Notes: generated from the sequence alone by a model not told the origin. DNA of 64,000 bases from CAZEJS01 sp964512645 (GCA_964512645.1 CAZEJS010000007.1:30336-94335); one strand, 5' to 3'. Positions 16,550-26,288 are shown, counted from the stretch's first letter. Numbers and translations are program-made.

Positions 16550-17128
16550 CTAGCCCCGCACGGCTTCGACGAGGCCCTCGGCAAGGGCCACGGCGCGCCG
16601 GAGGGCGGCTTCGTCTTCGTCCGCGGGGCGTTGAGCACAGAGGCCCTGATGCCCGGGACCGGTCTCCGCGGAAGAATCGCCGACTATACGCATTCCGTGC
16701 ACCAGGAGGATATCCTGTATCGCCCGCACCGTCGTCTCCTGCCCGCCGAACCTCGCGGCCCCCACCGCCAGGGCCGCCGCGGGCTTGTTGGTGAGCGCTT
16801 TCTCGCCCCTGAGGTTGCGGCTCTTATCCCAGAACGATTTCAACTGGCCGCTGACCGTCCCGAAGTAGACGGGGCTGCCGACCACCAGGGCATCGGCGTC
16901 CCGCAGCAGGTCGTACGCTTCCGCGAGCGGGGCCGCCATGTGGCAGGTTTCGGGGCACGGGGTGGCGCAGGCCACGCAGTACGGCTCCTCCTGCCCCTCC
17001 AGCGCGTCCATCACCTGGATGATACCGGTCCGGGCGCCCAGTTCGGCGCACCTCTTGAGCACGGCGTCGATCAGGGTATAGGTGCTGCCGGCCCGTTGCG
17101 GCGAGCCGTTCACTCCCACTATGAGCAT
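16550..17128 (-). CDS. NADPH-dependent FMN reductase/iron-sulfur flavoprotein-like
   Basis: 192 residues. MLIVGVNGSPQRAGSTY is the flavodoxin-fold FMN phosphate loop, ADALVVGSPVYFGTVSGQLK binds the isoalloxazine ring and GGQETTVRAIQDILLVHGM is the third block. A Cys cluster at YCVACATPCPETC (about 52-64) resembles the compact 4Fe-4S motif of iron-sulfur flavoproteins (Isf) of anaerobes. The second ATG (17128) is chosen because GGGAGG is 6 nt upstream; the first ATG abuts it. It lies 18 bp from ppdK on the same strand. Low-potential flavin redox role; partner unknown. Confidence 0.85.
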   Translation of the reverse strand: MLIVGVNGSPQRAGSTYTLIDAVLKRCAELGARTGIIQVMDALEGQEEPYCVACATPCPETCHMAAPLAEAYDLLRDADALVVGSPVYFGTVSGQLKSFWDKSRNLRGEKALTNKPAAALAVGAARFGGQETTVRAIQDILLVHGMRIVGDSSAETGPGHQGLCAQRPADEDEAALRRAVALAEGLVEAVRG

Positions 17129-17146
17129 CGTCATCCTCCCGTCAGC

Positions 17147-19870
17147 TCAGGCCGGCTTCTCCTCTATGGCGGCCTGCGCGGCCGCGAGCCTGGCGATAGG
17201 CACCCGGAACGGCGAGCACGACACGTAGCTCAGCCCGATCCTGTGACAGAATTTGACCGAGGTCGGCTCACCTCCGTGCTCCCCGCAGATGCCGAGCTTG
17301 ATCTCCGGCCTGGTCTTCCGACCGCGTTCGATGCCGATTCTCATGAGATCTCCGACACCCTCCTGGTCCAGGCGCTGGAACGGGTCGATCGGATAGATGT
17401 CCGCCTCCACGTACGCCGGCATGAACCCTTTGACGTCGTCCCTGGAAATACCGTATGTCGTCTGCGTAAGGTCGTTCGTCCCGAAGGAGAAGAACTCCGC
17501 GTCCTCCGCGATCCTGTCGGCCACCAGGCACGCCCTTGGAAGCTCGATCATCGTTCCCACGGTGTAGGACACCCGGGACTTCTCGGCGCTGAGAACCTCC
17601 CCGGCCGCCTTGACCGCGAGTTCTCTCATCACCGACATCTCCTTGGTCGATCCCACCAGCGGAATCATGATCTCCGGCTTTGTCTCCACACCCTCGGCGG
17701 CAACCTCGCACGCCGCACCGATGATCGCCCTGACCTGCATGTCGTATATCTCCGGGTATGTCACACCGAGACGGCACCCGCGATGCCCGAGCATCGGGTT
17801 GGCCTCTTTCAGCTTCCGGTTGCGCTCCTCGACCTCCTCGACGCTCACGCCCAGCTCGCGGGCCACGTCGGCGATATCCTCCGCCTTGTGGGGCAGAAAC
17901 TCGTGCAGCGGCGGGTCCAGCAGCCTTATCGTCACCGGTCTCGAGCCCATCGCCCGGAAAATCCCCGCGAAGTCCTCCTTCTGCATCGGGAAGATCCTGG
18001 CCAGCGCATCTTCACGGCCTTCCACGGAGTCGCTGAGTATCATCTGTCTCATCGCGAGGATCCGGTCGCCCCCGAAGAACATGTGCTCTGTACGGCACAG
18101 CCCTATCCCCTCGGCGCCGAAAGCCACCGCCTGCTGGGCCTGCCCGGGAGTGTCCGCGTTGGTCCTGACGTTCATCCGTCTGAGCTCGTCCGCCCAGCCG
18201 AGAAGCTTCTCGAAATGCCGGCAGACCTGCGAATCCTCCGCCCGGAGAGTCCCCGTTAGGAGCACCTGCTCGACCTCGGAAGGCATGGTTTCGATCCTGC
18301 CCAGGTAGACCTCCCCGGCGGTCCCGTCTATCGACATCCAATCGCCTTCCTTGACCTCCACCACTGACCTGTCGGGCTTCTGGATCCTGACTGTCTTCGA
18401 CTCGTAATCTATCTCCAGCGCGGCGCACCCCACGATGCATACCTTGCCCATCTGCCTGGCGACCAGCGCGGCGTGGGAGGTCGCCCCGCCGAACTGGGTA
18501 AGGAACCCCTCGGCGGCGTCCATCCCCTTGATGTCCTCGGGGCTGGTCTCGTGCCTGACCAGCAGAAGCCTGGCTTCAGGGTCCGAGGTCTTGATGTCGT
18601 GAGCGTCCTGGGCGAAGAGTACGACCCTGCCGGTGGCCGCGCCGGGGCCCGCTTTGGTCCCTGTCGCCACCATCCGCCCCTCGCCCTTGGCCTTCTCCTT
18701 GTCCTCGTTGTCGAAGATCGGCCGCAGGAGGTCGTTGAGCCCCTCGGGGTCGACCCTCATCACGGCCTCCTCGGGGGTGATTATTCCCTCGTCGACCAGG
18801 TCGATCGCGATCCTGACCGCCGCGAAGCCGGTGCGCTTGCCGGTGCGTGTCTGCAGCATCCAGAGCTTCTCGTCCTCGATGGTGAACTCGAAATCCTGCA
18901 TGTCGCGGTAGTGGCCGTCAAGGATGTCCCGTATTCGCAGCAGCTCCCGGTATGCCCCGGGGAGATACTCCTCGAGCCTGGAGAGCCTCTGCGGCGTACG
19001 GATGCCCGCCACCACGTCCTCGCCCTGCGCGTTCATCAGGAACTCTCCGTAGACTTCGTTCTCGCCGGTGGCGGGGTTCCGGGTGAACCCGACCCCGGTG
19101 CCAGAGCGCTCCCCGGTGTTGCCGAACACCATCGCCTGCACGTTGACCGCGGTCCCCCACTCGGCCGGTATGTCGTACTTCCGGCGGTAGGCGACGGCCC
19201 GCTCGTTGTTCCATGAGTCGAAAACGGCGACGATCGCTCCTCGAAGCTGCTCCTGGGGGTCCTGCGGAAAATCCACTCCCTTGCGCTTATTGATCTCGGC
19301 CTTGAACCTGGCCACCATGTCGACGAGGTCGTCCGGGGAAAGCTCGTTGTCGAGCTCGACGCCGGCCTCCTTCTTCTTCTCCTCCAGGATGGCGTCGAAC
19401 GGGTCCCGCTCCTCCTTGGCCTCGGGCTTCATCCCCAGCACTACGTCGCCGTACATCGCGATGAAGCGACGGTAGGAGTCGTAGGCGAACCTCGGGTTCC
19501 CGGTCCTGGCGGCAAGCCCCTCCACCGACTCATCGTTGAGGCCGAGGTTGAGGATCGTGTCCATCATGCCGGGCATGCTCGCGCGGGCGCCGGAACGCAC
19601 CGAGACCAGGAGGGGGTCGGCCGGGTCCCCCAGCCTCTTGCCCATCTTCTTCTCCAGCACGGCGAGGTGCTCGTCGATCTGTTCCGCGAGCCCGAAAGGA
19701 TACTCACACGCGTCAAGGTATCCCATGCATGTCTTCGTGGTTATGGTAAAACCGGGGGGCACCGGAATCCCCATGGAGGTCATCTCGGCGAGGTTGGCCC
19801 CCTTGCCCCCCAGGAGGTCTTTCATGTCCCGGTTTCCCTCTTCGAAGTCGTACACGTACTTCTCGCCCAT
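17147..19870 (-). CDS. ppdK: pyruvate, phosphate dikinase
   Basis: 907 residues, usual size. The N-terminal ATP-grasp domain (DMKDLLGGKGANLAEMTSMG) is followed by the swivelling phospho-His domain with GGATSHAALVARQMGKVCIVG (phosphorylated His) and the C-terminal PEP/pyruvate TIM barrel ending GICGEHGGEPTSVKF with the catalytic Cys. It interconverts ATP + Pi + pyruvate and AMP + PPi + PEP in the cytosol, common in anaerobes with PPi-saving glycolysis. It is placed between glyQS and dgt, as in clostridial and some actinobacterial genomes. Confidence 0.97.
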   Translation of the reverse strand: MGEKYVYDFEEGNRDMKDLLGGKGANLAEMTSMGIPVPPGFTITTKTCMGYLDACEYPFGLAEQIDEHLAVLEKKMGKRLGDPADPLLVSVRSGARASMPGMMDTILNLGLNDESVEGLAARTGNPRFAYDSYRRFIAMYGDVVLGMKPEAKEERDPFDAILEEKKKEAGVELDNELSPDDLVDMVARFKAEINKRKGVDFPQDPQEQLRGAIVAVFDSWNNERAVAYRRKYDIPAEWGTAVNVQAMVFGNTGERSGTGVGFTRNPATGENEVYGEFLMNAQGEDVVAGIRTPQRLSRLEEYLPGAYRELLRIRDILDGHYRDMQDFEFTIEDEKLWMLQTRTGKRTGFAAVRIAIDLVDEGIITPEEAVMRVDPEGLNDLLRPIFDNEDKEKAKGEGRMVATGTKAGPGAATGRVVLFAQDAHDIKTSDPEARLLLVRHETSPEDIKGMDAAEGFLTQFGGATSHAALVARQMGKVCIVGCAALEIDYESKTVRIQKPDRSVVEVKEGDWMSIDGTAGEVYLGRIETMPSEVEQVLLTGTLRAEDSQVCRHFEKLLGWADELRRMNVRTNADTPGQAQQAVAFGAEGIGLCRTEHMFFGGDRILAMRQMILSDSVEGREDALARIFPMQKEDFAGIFRAMGSRPVTIRLLDPPLHEFLPHKAEDIADVARELGVSVEEVEERNRKLKEANPMLGHRGCRLGVTYPEIYDMQVRAIIGAACEVAAEGVETKPEIMIPLVGSTKEMSVMRELAVKAAGEVLSAEKSRVSYTVGTMIELPRACLVADRIAEDAEFFSFGTNDLTQTTYGISRDDVKGFMPAYVEADIYPIDPFQRLDQEGVGDLMRIGIERGRKTRPEIKLGICGEHGGEPTSVKFCHRIGLSYVSCSPFRVPIARLAAAQAAIEEKPA

Positions 19871-19959
19871 CAGTGCCCCCCTTGGTCATCGAGACTTCAG
19901 TGCCTGCTTACCTCCGTCGAAGGTATCTTCCCGGTCTTCGTCAACGAGCCGCCGGGGCG

Positions 19960-22035
19960 TCAATCCCCCGTCAGCCTGGAAAAGTCCGCCGCAAGGCCGA
20001 ACAGGGCGTCCAGCCTCGCCAGCAGCGAGAGCCGGCTTTCACGAAGCGCCTGGTCCTCGGCCATTATCAACACCTCGTCGAAAAGCCTGTCCACCGGCTC
20101 GCACAACACCTCCAGGGCGTCGAGCACGCCGGCGAAATCCAGCGTGGACAGCGCCTCGTCAACGGCGGCCTGCGCCTCGTCGAACGCGCTCAGCAACGCG
20201 CGCTCGGCAGGCTCCACCAGCAGGCCGTCGTCCGACCGCCCCGCCCGTTGGCCTTTCGAGAGATTGTGACAGCGATCGAACGACTTGTGCAGGGCGTTCA
20301 ACTGGCCGGTCTCGCGCGACCTCGCCAGCGCGTCGAGGCGTCTCTGGGCCAGGAGCGGGACCCCCCAGTCCAGGGCGAGCACAGCCTCCACGAGATCGTA
20401 CCGGTATCCGCGCTCGGTGAAAAACCCCCTCATCCTGGCGGTGAAGAAATCGCAGAAAGCTCCTTCAGCCTCGTCCGTCCAGCGGAACCCTCGCGCTTCG
20501 GCCTCCAGCAGTGAGGCGGACTCCCTCACCAGGGGCGGCACCCCGAAGGCGAAGCCGTGGTCTATCGTTATCATCGCCACTCCCAGCGCCTGCCTCCTGA
20601 GAGCGTACGGGTCCTCGGAGCCCGTCGGCACGTGCCCAAGGCCGAAAGATGCCGCCAGGTTGTCCACCTTCTCGGCGATGGACAGGAGCGCGCCCTCGGT
20701 GGTCCCGGGCAGCGAGTCCCCCAGGCGCCTCGGCATGTACTGCTCCCCTATCGCCCTTGACACCCGTTTCCCCTCGCCGTTCTCGGCCGCGTAAATAGCG
20801 CCCACCGTACCCTGCAGGTCGGGGAACTCCGTGACCATGTGGGTCACCAGGTCGCACTTGGCGAGAGTAGCGGCCCTTTCGACCGCCCGGCTCATCTCCT
20901 CGTCGGCGCCGAGCCTTTCGCACTCCTTGCGGACCAGGCGGGCGAGCCGCGAAGACTTCTCGGCCATGCTCCCCAGCTCCGACTGGTAGACCACGTGCTC
21001 CAGGTCGGCGAGACGCGCGGCGAGGGGTACCTTGAGGTCCTCATCAAAGAAGAACTCGGCGTCCGCCAGGCGCGCCGCGAGCACCCGCTCGTGGCCCCTG
21101 CGGATAGTATCCTCCATGGCCGGGTCGCCGTTGTGCACCGCCACGAAAGCCGCCTCGAGCTCGCCGGAGGAGCTCTCCACCGGGAAGTACCGCTGGTGGG
21201 ACTCCATGGCGTGCACCAGCACCTCGCGTGGCAGCCTGAGGTACCTCTCATCGAACTTCCCCAGGAGAACCCCAGGCCATTCGACGAGCTGGGCGACCTC
21301 CTCCAGGACGGCATCGTCGAGCAGAGGCACCGCTCCGGCGGCCGCGCAAACCCGCTCGCAGCCGCGGATGATGTCTTCCAGCCGCACGCGGTGATCGGCG
21401 ACGACGAACGCCTCCCTGAGCGTACGTTCGTACGCGCTTGGAGTGGATATCCTCACCGGTCCCTTTCCCAGGTACCGGTGCCCGTATGTCACGTCGGACG
21501 ACTTGAGGCCCGCGTACTCGAACTCGAGGACGCTATCCCGGAAGAGGGCCGCCAGCCAGCGCACGGGCCGGCTGAACCGCTCTTCGCGGCTCCCCCACCT
21601 CATCGATTTCTTGAAGCGCAGGGACACGACCAGTCGGAGCAGCAGGCCGGGCAGGAGTTCCTCAGTCTCTTCCCCCTCGGTCTCGGTAACCGCGAAGACA
21701 TACTCACCCCTGTCCGTATCCTCCACCCTCAGTTCGTCGGCCTCGATGCCCTGTGTCCTCGCGAAGCCCAACGCCGCCTGCGTCCAACCGCCTTCGGAGC
21801 GCGCCGCGGACAGCGGGGGCCCTTTCTTGCGGGTCACCTGGGCTGATGCCCTGTCCGCCACTCCCCTTACCGTCACCGCCAGGCGCCGCGGGGTGGCATA
21901 CGTCCAGTACTCCTCGTACGACAGCCGGGCCTTCTCAAAAAGCGCGGGGACGAGCGAATCGATCTGCGCCAGTACGTCGTAGACGGCTGAGGAAGGCAGT
22001 TCTTCCGTCCCTATTTCCAGCAGGAGGTCAGGCAC
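19960..22035 (-). CDS. glyS: glycyl-tRNA synthetase beta subunit
   Basis: 691 residues. The N-terminal LLLEIGTEELPSSAVYDVL, the HD-like block (HRYLGKGPVRI, GVLLGKFDERYLRLPREVLV), and the C-terminal anticodon-binding helices (VLALDWGVPLLAQRRLDALA) fit the beta subunit of the alpha2beta2 enzyme. It charges tRNA-Gly with the alpha subunit encoded by the overlapping glyQ. A GTG at 22035 starts 8 bp inside the glyQ end. The tetrameric type is less common in actinobacteria, which mostly use a homodimer; this argues for a deep lineage. Confidence 0.95.
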   Translation of the reverse strand: MPDLLLEIGTEELPSSAVYDVLAQIDSLVPALFEKARLSYEEYWTYATPRRLAVTVRGVADRASAQVTRKKGPPLSAARSEGGWTQAALGFARTQGIEADELRVEDTDRGEYVFAVTETEGEETEELLPGLLLRLVVSLRFKKSMRWGSREERFSRPVRWLAALFRDSVLEFEYAGLKSSDVTYGHRYLGKGPVRISTPSAYERTLREAFVVADHRVRLEDIIRGCERVCAAAGAVPLLDDAVLEEVAQLVEWPGVLLGKFDERYLRLPREVLVHAMESHQRYFPVESSSGELEAAFVAVHNGDPAMEDTIRRGHERVLAARLADAEFFFDEDLKVPLAARLADLEHVVYQSELGSMAEKSSRLARLVRKECERLGADEEMSRAVERAATLAKCDLVTHMVTEFPDLQGTVGAIYAAENGEGKRVSRAIGEQYMPRRLGDSLPGTTEGALLSIAEKVDNLAASFGLGHVPTGSEDPYALRRQALGVAMITIDHGFAFGVPPLVRESASLLEAEARGFRWTDEAEGAFCDFFTARMRGFFTERGYRYDLVEAVLALDWGVPLLAQRRLDALARSRETGQLNALHKSFDRCHNLSKGQRAGRSDDGLLVEPAERALLSAFDEAQAAVDEALSTLDFAGVLDALEVLCEPVDRLFDEVLIMAEDQALRESRLSLLARLDALFGLAADFSRLTGD

Positions 22036-22930
22036 CGGGCTTCACCCCCCAGGCCCCCGCCTCGAGAAGCGGGTAGCCCGCGGCTTCCCGCCATTCCAGG
22101 AACCTCTGGGAGCATCCCCTGGCGAGCGCCCTCACCCTGGCGATGAAGGCGGTGCGCTCGGTCACGCTGATCGCCCCCCGCGCGTCCAGCAGGTTGAAGA
22201 CGTGCGAGCACTTGAGGCAGGCGTCGTAGGCGGGGTGGAGCAGCCCCCCGGCGATGAGCGATGCGCTCTCGGCCTCGAAGTCCGAGAAGAGCTTGTAGAG
22301 GACGGCGGTGTCCGCTTCCTCGAACGCGTACTTCGACCATTCCACCTCCGGCTGCCGGAACAGCTCGCCGTATGTCACCGCTTCGTTCCAGGCCACGTCG
22401 AAGATGTCGTCGACGTTCTGGACGTACATGCCGATACGCTCGAGCCCGTAGGTTATCTCCGCCGAAACCGGCCGGCAGTCGAAGCCGCCGACCTGCTGGA
22501 AATAAGTGAACTGGGTGATCTCCATCCCGTCCAGCCAGACCTCCCAACCCAGCCCCCAGGCCCCCAGTGTCGGCGACTCCCAGTCGTCCTCCACGAAGCG
22601 GATGTCGTGCTCCCCCGGGTCAATTCCCAGGCCGTACAGGCTCTCGAGGTAGAGGTCGATTATGTCGGGTGGCGACGGCTTGGCGATAACCTGGAACTGG
22701 AAATGCCTGCCAACCCTGTTGGGGTTCTCGCCGTACCTCCCGTCGGCGGGCCGCCGGGAAGGCTGCACGTACGCCGTCCGCCAGGGCTCCGGTCCCAGGC
22801 AGCGCAGCAGCGTCGCGGGATGGAACGTCCCCGCGCCGACTTCGAGGTCGTAGGACTGCGCCAGTACGTGCCCCCGGCTCGACCAGTACTCCTCGAGCGA
22901 CAATATTATCTGTTGGAGCGTCAGCGGCAT
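22028..22930 (-). CDS. glyQ: glycyl-tRNA synthetase alpha subunit
   Basis: 300 residues. LTLQQIILSLEEYWSSRGHV and AGTFHPATLLRCLGPEPW carry the class II motif 1/2 region; FVEDDWESPTLGAWGLGWEV and ITQFTYFQQVGG with TYGLERIGMYVQ complete the active site that makes glycyl-adenylate. It pairs with GlyS, encoded with an 8-bp overlap. It starts 13 bp after the stop of the membrane-protein gene, so the three are probably one transcript. Confidence 0.96.
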   Translation of the reverse strand: MPLTLQQIILSLEEYWSSRGHVLAQSYDLEVGAGTFHPATLLRCLGPEPWRTAYVQPSRRPADGRYGENPNRVGRHFQFQVIAKPSPPDIIDLYLESLYGLGIDPGEHDIRFVEDDWESPTLGAWGLGWEVWLDGMEITQFTYFQQVGGFDCRPVSAEITYGLERIGMYVQNVDDIFDVAWNEAVTYGELFRQPEVEWSKYAFEEADTAVLYKLFSDFEAESASLIAGGLLHPAYDACLKCSHVFNLLDARGAISVTERTAFIARVRALARGCSQRFLEWREAAGYPLLEAGAWGVKPGA

Positions 22931-22943
22931 CGCGCACCCGTCT

Positions 22944-24032
22944 TCAGATGATCAACCGTGCTACAAACGGATAAAGGCCGAAGCCAATCACCCCGGCCAG
23001 CAACGAGTATTCTAATCCCTTGCGCCAGTAAAGGTAACCCAGCATCGCCGATATCGTCAGGGTCAGGAAGGCCGCACCCACCAGCGCCGTGGCCGGCTTC
23101 TCGCCGGCCCCGGAGCTTATCCAGTAGATGTAGCCGAACTGCAGCACGCAGGAGGCCGCCAGGCCCAGCCAGTGCGGCTCGAGCCTGATGCGGTCGTGGT
23201 ACCTCGCGAACAGCCAGACCAGCGCGGTGAACACCAGGAAGGTGAACAGTATCTGGTTGCTGATGGCTATGTTGATGTAGGAGAGCGACAGCTTCCACGC
23301 CGGCGTCCTCCTGAACTCGGAGGACTTGATGAACCCGAGGGATTTGCCGATGAGGCTCGATATGACCGGCAGAACCAGCACGACGACCCCGGCGGGAATA
23401 CCCCAGACAAGGAGGTCCCGCAGGTCCGAAGGCCCGGCCTCCTTCAGCGCCAGCCTGTCCAGCAGGGGAGTCTGGAGGTCGGTCCTCCTCTGTATGTTCA
23501 GCGCGAGGAACGAGAAGATCGCCCCCTGGGCCAGCATGAACAGCGCCTGGTAAAGAAGGAAGTCGCCGAACGTCGGCTTCTTGGGCAGAACCGGTTTTTC
23601 TTTCTCGTGGGCTTTGCGCTGCGCCGCAGTGGGGTACTTCTCCTCGAATTTCTTGAGCTGCGCCGGGTACTCCTTTTTGAGCTTGTTGAAAGAGGCGTTG
23701 GCATCCTGTATGGCCAGCGGGTACTGGCAGAGCGCCGCGGCGGCGATGACGACAACGAGGACGAGGTACACGCTCATCTCCACGGAACCGCGCTTGATCA
23801 GGTTGAACTGCGCGGGCTCGATTCGCGCTTCCGCTTTCGAAGGGGCAGCCGCCGCCTTGCCGCTCCGCTCCTTCACCGGGGCAACCGCCGCGTCCCCGGT
23901 CCGGGCGGAAGTCCTTGCGGTTTTTCCGGCTTTCCCCGCCTTCGCAGGCTCCGGTTCCACCCTCTTGCCTTTGGCGTAGGTGGAACGCCTGGCGCCCGGC
24001 AGCGGTTTTTTCTTCTTTTTTTTCTTGGCCAT
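22944..24032 (-). CDS. unknown polytopic membrane protein
   Basis: 362 residues, no family recognised. The first 80 residues are a very basic, lysine-rich soluble tail (MAKKKKKKKPL, then Ala/Lys/Pro). Then come about seven hydrophobic segments: VEMSVYLVLVVVIAAAALCQ, LLYQALFMLAQGAIFSFLAL, LVWGIPAGVVVLVLPVISSL, QILFTFLVFTALVWLFARYH, ASCVLQFGYIYWISS, LVGAAFLTLTISAMLGY and LLAGVIGFGLYPFVARLII. A lysine-rich loop of about 55 residues follows TM1. The DNA starts with A8 and A6 runs just after the ATG. It leads the glyQS operon; the tail may touch nucleic acid or acidic lipid (inference). Confidence 0.7.
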   Translation of the reverse strand: MAKKKKKKKPLPGARRSTYAKGKRVEPEPAKAGKAGKTARTSARTGDAAVAPVKERSGKAAAAPSKAEARIEPAQFNLIKRGSVEMSVYLVLVVVIAAAALCQYPLAIQDANASFNKLKKEYPAQLKKFEEKYPTAAQRKAHEKEKPVLPKKPTFGDFLLYQALFMLAQGAIFSFLALNIQRRTDLQTPLLDRLALKEAGPSDLRDLLVWGIPAGVVVLVLPVISSLIGKSLGFIKSSEFRRTPAWKLSLSYINIAISNQILFTFLVFTALVWLFARYHDRIRLEPHWLGLAASCVLQFGYIYWISSGAGEKPATALVGAAFLTLTISAMLGYLYWRKGLEYSLLAGVIGFGLYPFVARLII

Positions 24033-24068
24033 TGGCAGTGCCCGCCTCGAATTGTTTTCCGCCTATTC

Positions 24069-24074
24069 TATAAT
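24069..24074 (+). promoter_or_regulatory. -10 element between divergent genes
   Basis: A perfect TATAAT lies about 75 bp before the acyl-CoA dehydrogenase start at 24150, with no good -35. On the opposite strand the same AT-rich patch offers TATAGA about 35 bp before the membrane-protein start (24032), so it may be a divergent promoter. Confidence 0.4.
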
Positions 24075-24149
24075 AGTTGTCGCAGGGCGGCCCGCCCGCG
24101 AAAAGCGGTCAGGGCGCGCCCCGGACCCGCGGCCCTGGAAGGGGGGACG

Positions 24150-25391
24150 ATGTTCGACTTTCTCATGACCCGCGAACAGAAGGAACTCCAGGAGGAGGTG
24201 CGCGATTTCACCCGCTCCATCGACAGGCAGTACCTGCTGGACATGGACGCCGAAAAGATCCAGTTCCCCAGGGAGATCCTCGACGAGGCGGCCAGACGCA
24301 ACCTGCTGGGGCTGCGCTTCCCCGAGGAGTACGGCGGCAGGGGCCTCGGGTGGGTGGAGGAGTGCATCGCAATCGAAGAGGTGGCCACCCTGGGAATACC
24401 GCCCGCCTGCCTGTATTCGCTGGTCTCGATCGTGGGCGAGTGCACCAACCAGTTCGGGAGCGAGGAACAGAAGCTCAAATACCTCAAACCCACCTGCCAG
24501 GCGAAGAAGTACTGCTCCGAAGCGCTGACCGAACCCCGGGGCGGCTCTGATTTCTTCGGCGCCACCACCACCGCGAAAAGAGAAGGCGACCACTACGTGC
24601 TGCACGGCCAGAAACGGTTCATCGTCGGCGCCGAAGGCTCGGATTATTTCATGGCGTACGCCAAGACAGACCCCGACGGGCCCCCCAGGGACAGCCTCTC
24701 GTGCTTCCTGGTGGACAGGACCGACGACGTCGAGGTGAAACACGTCTACGGCCTGATGGGCGCGAGGGGCGGCGGCACCGGCAGGGTACTCTTCCGCGAC
24801 GCGAAGGTGCCCGCGGAGAACATCGTTGGCGGCGAGGGCATGGGGGGCAAGATCTTCTACCGCATGATGATCCCCGAGCGGCTGACATCGGCGGCCGGCT
24901 CGCTCGGCGGGGCGCGCGCGGCCATCGAAGTCGCCGCGCGGTACAGCACCAGGCGAAAGGCGTTCGGCCAGCCGATAAAGAACTTCCAGGCGGTTTCCTT
25001 CAAGATCGCCGAGGCGCAGACCGAGCTGGACGCCGCCCGGGCGCTGGTGTACGCCACGGCCGCGGCCATAGACAGCGGGAAAGTGGAGGCGGGGCGGCTG
25101 CGCAGGATGGTCTCCGAGTCCAAAAAGTTCGCCACCGAGATGGCCTGGCACGTGGTCAACCACGCCATGCAGGCGATGGGCGGCATCGCCTACACCAACG
25201 TTTACCCCATCGAGCGGGCGCTCCGCGATACCCGCCTCATCATGATCTGGACCGGCACCAACGAGATCATGAACCTGATAATCCAGCACGAGCTGTACAA
25301 GGAGCTGGGGGCCGGCGTCAAGTCGGCGGGTCGCGACACCGAGTTCGACGCCCCGGAGGCTTTCAACGACGAGGAAAAGATATTCGAGTAG
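24150..25391 (+). CDS. acyl-CoA dehydrogenase
   Basis: 413 residues. FDFLMTREQKELQEEVRDF starts the N-terminal helices; CSEALTEPRGGSDFFGATTT is the FAD/acyl site; TRRKAFGQPIKNFQAVSFKIAE, then HAMQAMGGIAYTNVYPIERA and the FAD-binding RLIMIWTGTNEIM complete the fold. FAD-dependent alpha,beta-desaturation of an acyl-CoA, with ETF or a similar acceptor. In medium-chain enzymes the catalytic Glu sits in YEGT; here this is WTGT, while a Glu is kept in AAIEVAARY, so the base may be on the other helix as in long-chain/isovaleryl types. Open frame continues upstream to 23172, but ATG 24150 has GGGGGG and lines up with the family start. Confidence 0.9.
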   Translation: MFDFLMTREQKELQEEVRDFTRSIDRQYLLDMDAEKIQFPREILDEAARRNLLGLRFPEEYGGRGLGWVEECIAIEEVATLGIPPACLYSLVSIVGECTNQFGSEEQKLKYLKPTCQAKKYCSEALTEPRGGSDFFGATTTAKREGDHYVLHGQKRFIVGAEGSDYFMAYAKTDPDGPPRDSLSCFLVDRTDDVEVKHVYGLMGARGGGTGRVLFRDAKVPAENIVGGEGMGGKIFYRMMIPERLTSAAGSLGGARAAIEVAARYSTRRKAFGQPIKNFQAVSFKIAEAQTELDAARALVYATAAAIDSGKVEAGRLRRMVSESKKFATEMAWHVVNHAMQAMGGIAYTNVYPIERALRDTRLIMIWTGTNEIMNLIIQHELYKELGAGVKSAGRDTEFDAPEAFNDEEKIFE

Positions 25392-25484
25392 GCGCCTCCG
25401 GGCGGGCCCTGCGGGCTCGCTCCACCGCACGCCCCGAGGACCGCGCCGGGCCCTGGCCCCGGGCCGCTTGCCGTCGCTCCCGGC

Positions 25485-26288
25485 TCACCTGGCGGGCAGG
25501 GGGTTGACTTTTTCCGGCGCCGTCAGCTTGAGCTTCTCGTTGAAGTTGTTGAACAACACGTTCTGCAGGAGCACTACCTTGTCCCCCGCCTCCGCGTAGC
25601 CGAGCTTGATAAGCTCTTCGTTCGCGCGTATCTGAATATTCACCGATTCCTGCTTGAAGAAGGAGTTGGCCTTGAGCACGTAGATATCGAGGACGACCTT
25701 GGCCTCCACCAGCTCGTCGACCGTCCGGATCTGGTTGCCGCTCGGGTCCTTCAACAGGTCGGTTATGACCGGCAGCTTCACGAACTCCTTCATGTCCGGC
25801 TCGGCCCGGATGTGGTAGCACGCCTCTCCGTCGACCTTGGTATCGCCCAGCTTCTTGATCGATTTGAAGGATTTGATGTACTGCGATATGGAGAGCACGG
25901 AGGTGGCCGGGACGGTCTCCTGGGCCGACTCCGGCACTTCGTACCAGTTGCCCGCGATCTGCCAGTACTGCTTGTCGCCGACCTGCAGCTTGGTGACGGG
26001 TATGCCGGGCGAGAGCTCGGTCTTGATCTGCGAATCCTTGGTGCGCAGGTCGATGTATCCCTCGGACTTCTGGACGAACACCTGCTTCTGCACCTTGCCC
26101 TGCTGGATAGGGGCGCGCGGGAGCTTCTGGGTGGTTTCCGCCACGAAATGCACCGTCATCAGGTCCTTGGCGGCCCTTGTGGCGTCCTTCAGTATCTGCT
26201 CCGCGCCGGGCCCGAAACAGCCGGGCAGCGTCACCAGGAGCGCCAGCGCCAGGGGCACGAGCAGCAGGAGGACCAGCGGTTTTTTCAT
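25485..26288 (-). CDS. lipoprotein, LolA/LppX-like fold suspected
   Basis: 267 residues. A lipoprotein signal peptide (KKPLVLLLLVPLALALLVTL) ends in the lipobox LPGC, so Cys24 is acylated and the protein faces outward. The rest is mostly beta with alternating charged and polar residues: KQVFVQKSEGYIDLRTK, VGDKQYWQIAGNWYEV, TKVDGEACYHIRAEPD, VVLDIYVLKANSFF. This pattern recalls LolA-like or DUF6612-type half-barrel lipoproteins; the assignment is tentative. It is divergent from the aldehyde oxidoreductase and has its own -10 box. Confidence 0.75.
   Translation of the reverse strand: MKKPLVLLLLVPLALALLVTLPGCFGPGAEQILKDATRAAKDLMTVHFVAETTQKLPRAPIQQGKVQKQVFVQKSEGYIDLRTKDSQIKTELSPGIPVTKLQVGDKQYWQIAGNWYEVPESAQETVPATSVLSISQYIKSFKSIKKLGDTKVDGEACYHIRAEPDMKEFVKLPVITDLLKDPSGNQIRTVDELVEAKVVLDIYVLKANSFFKQESVNIQIRANEELIKLGYAEAGDKVVLLQNVLFNNFNEKLKLTAPEKVNPLPAR

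Noticed and set aside
23172..24149. Upstream in-frame extension of the acyl-CoA dehydrogenase
   Set aside because: The extension lies opposite the membrane-protein gene and has no conserved sequence; ATG 24150 has its own ribosome site and the family start.
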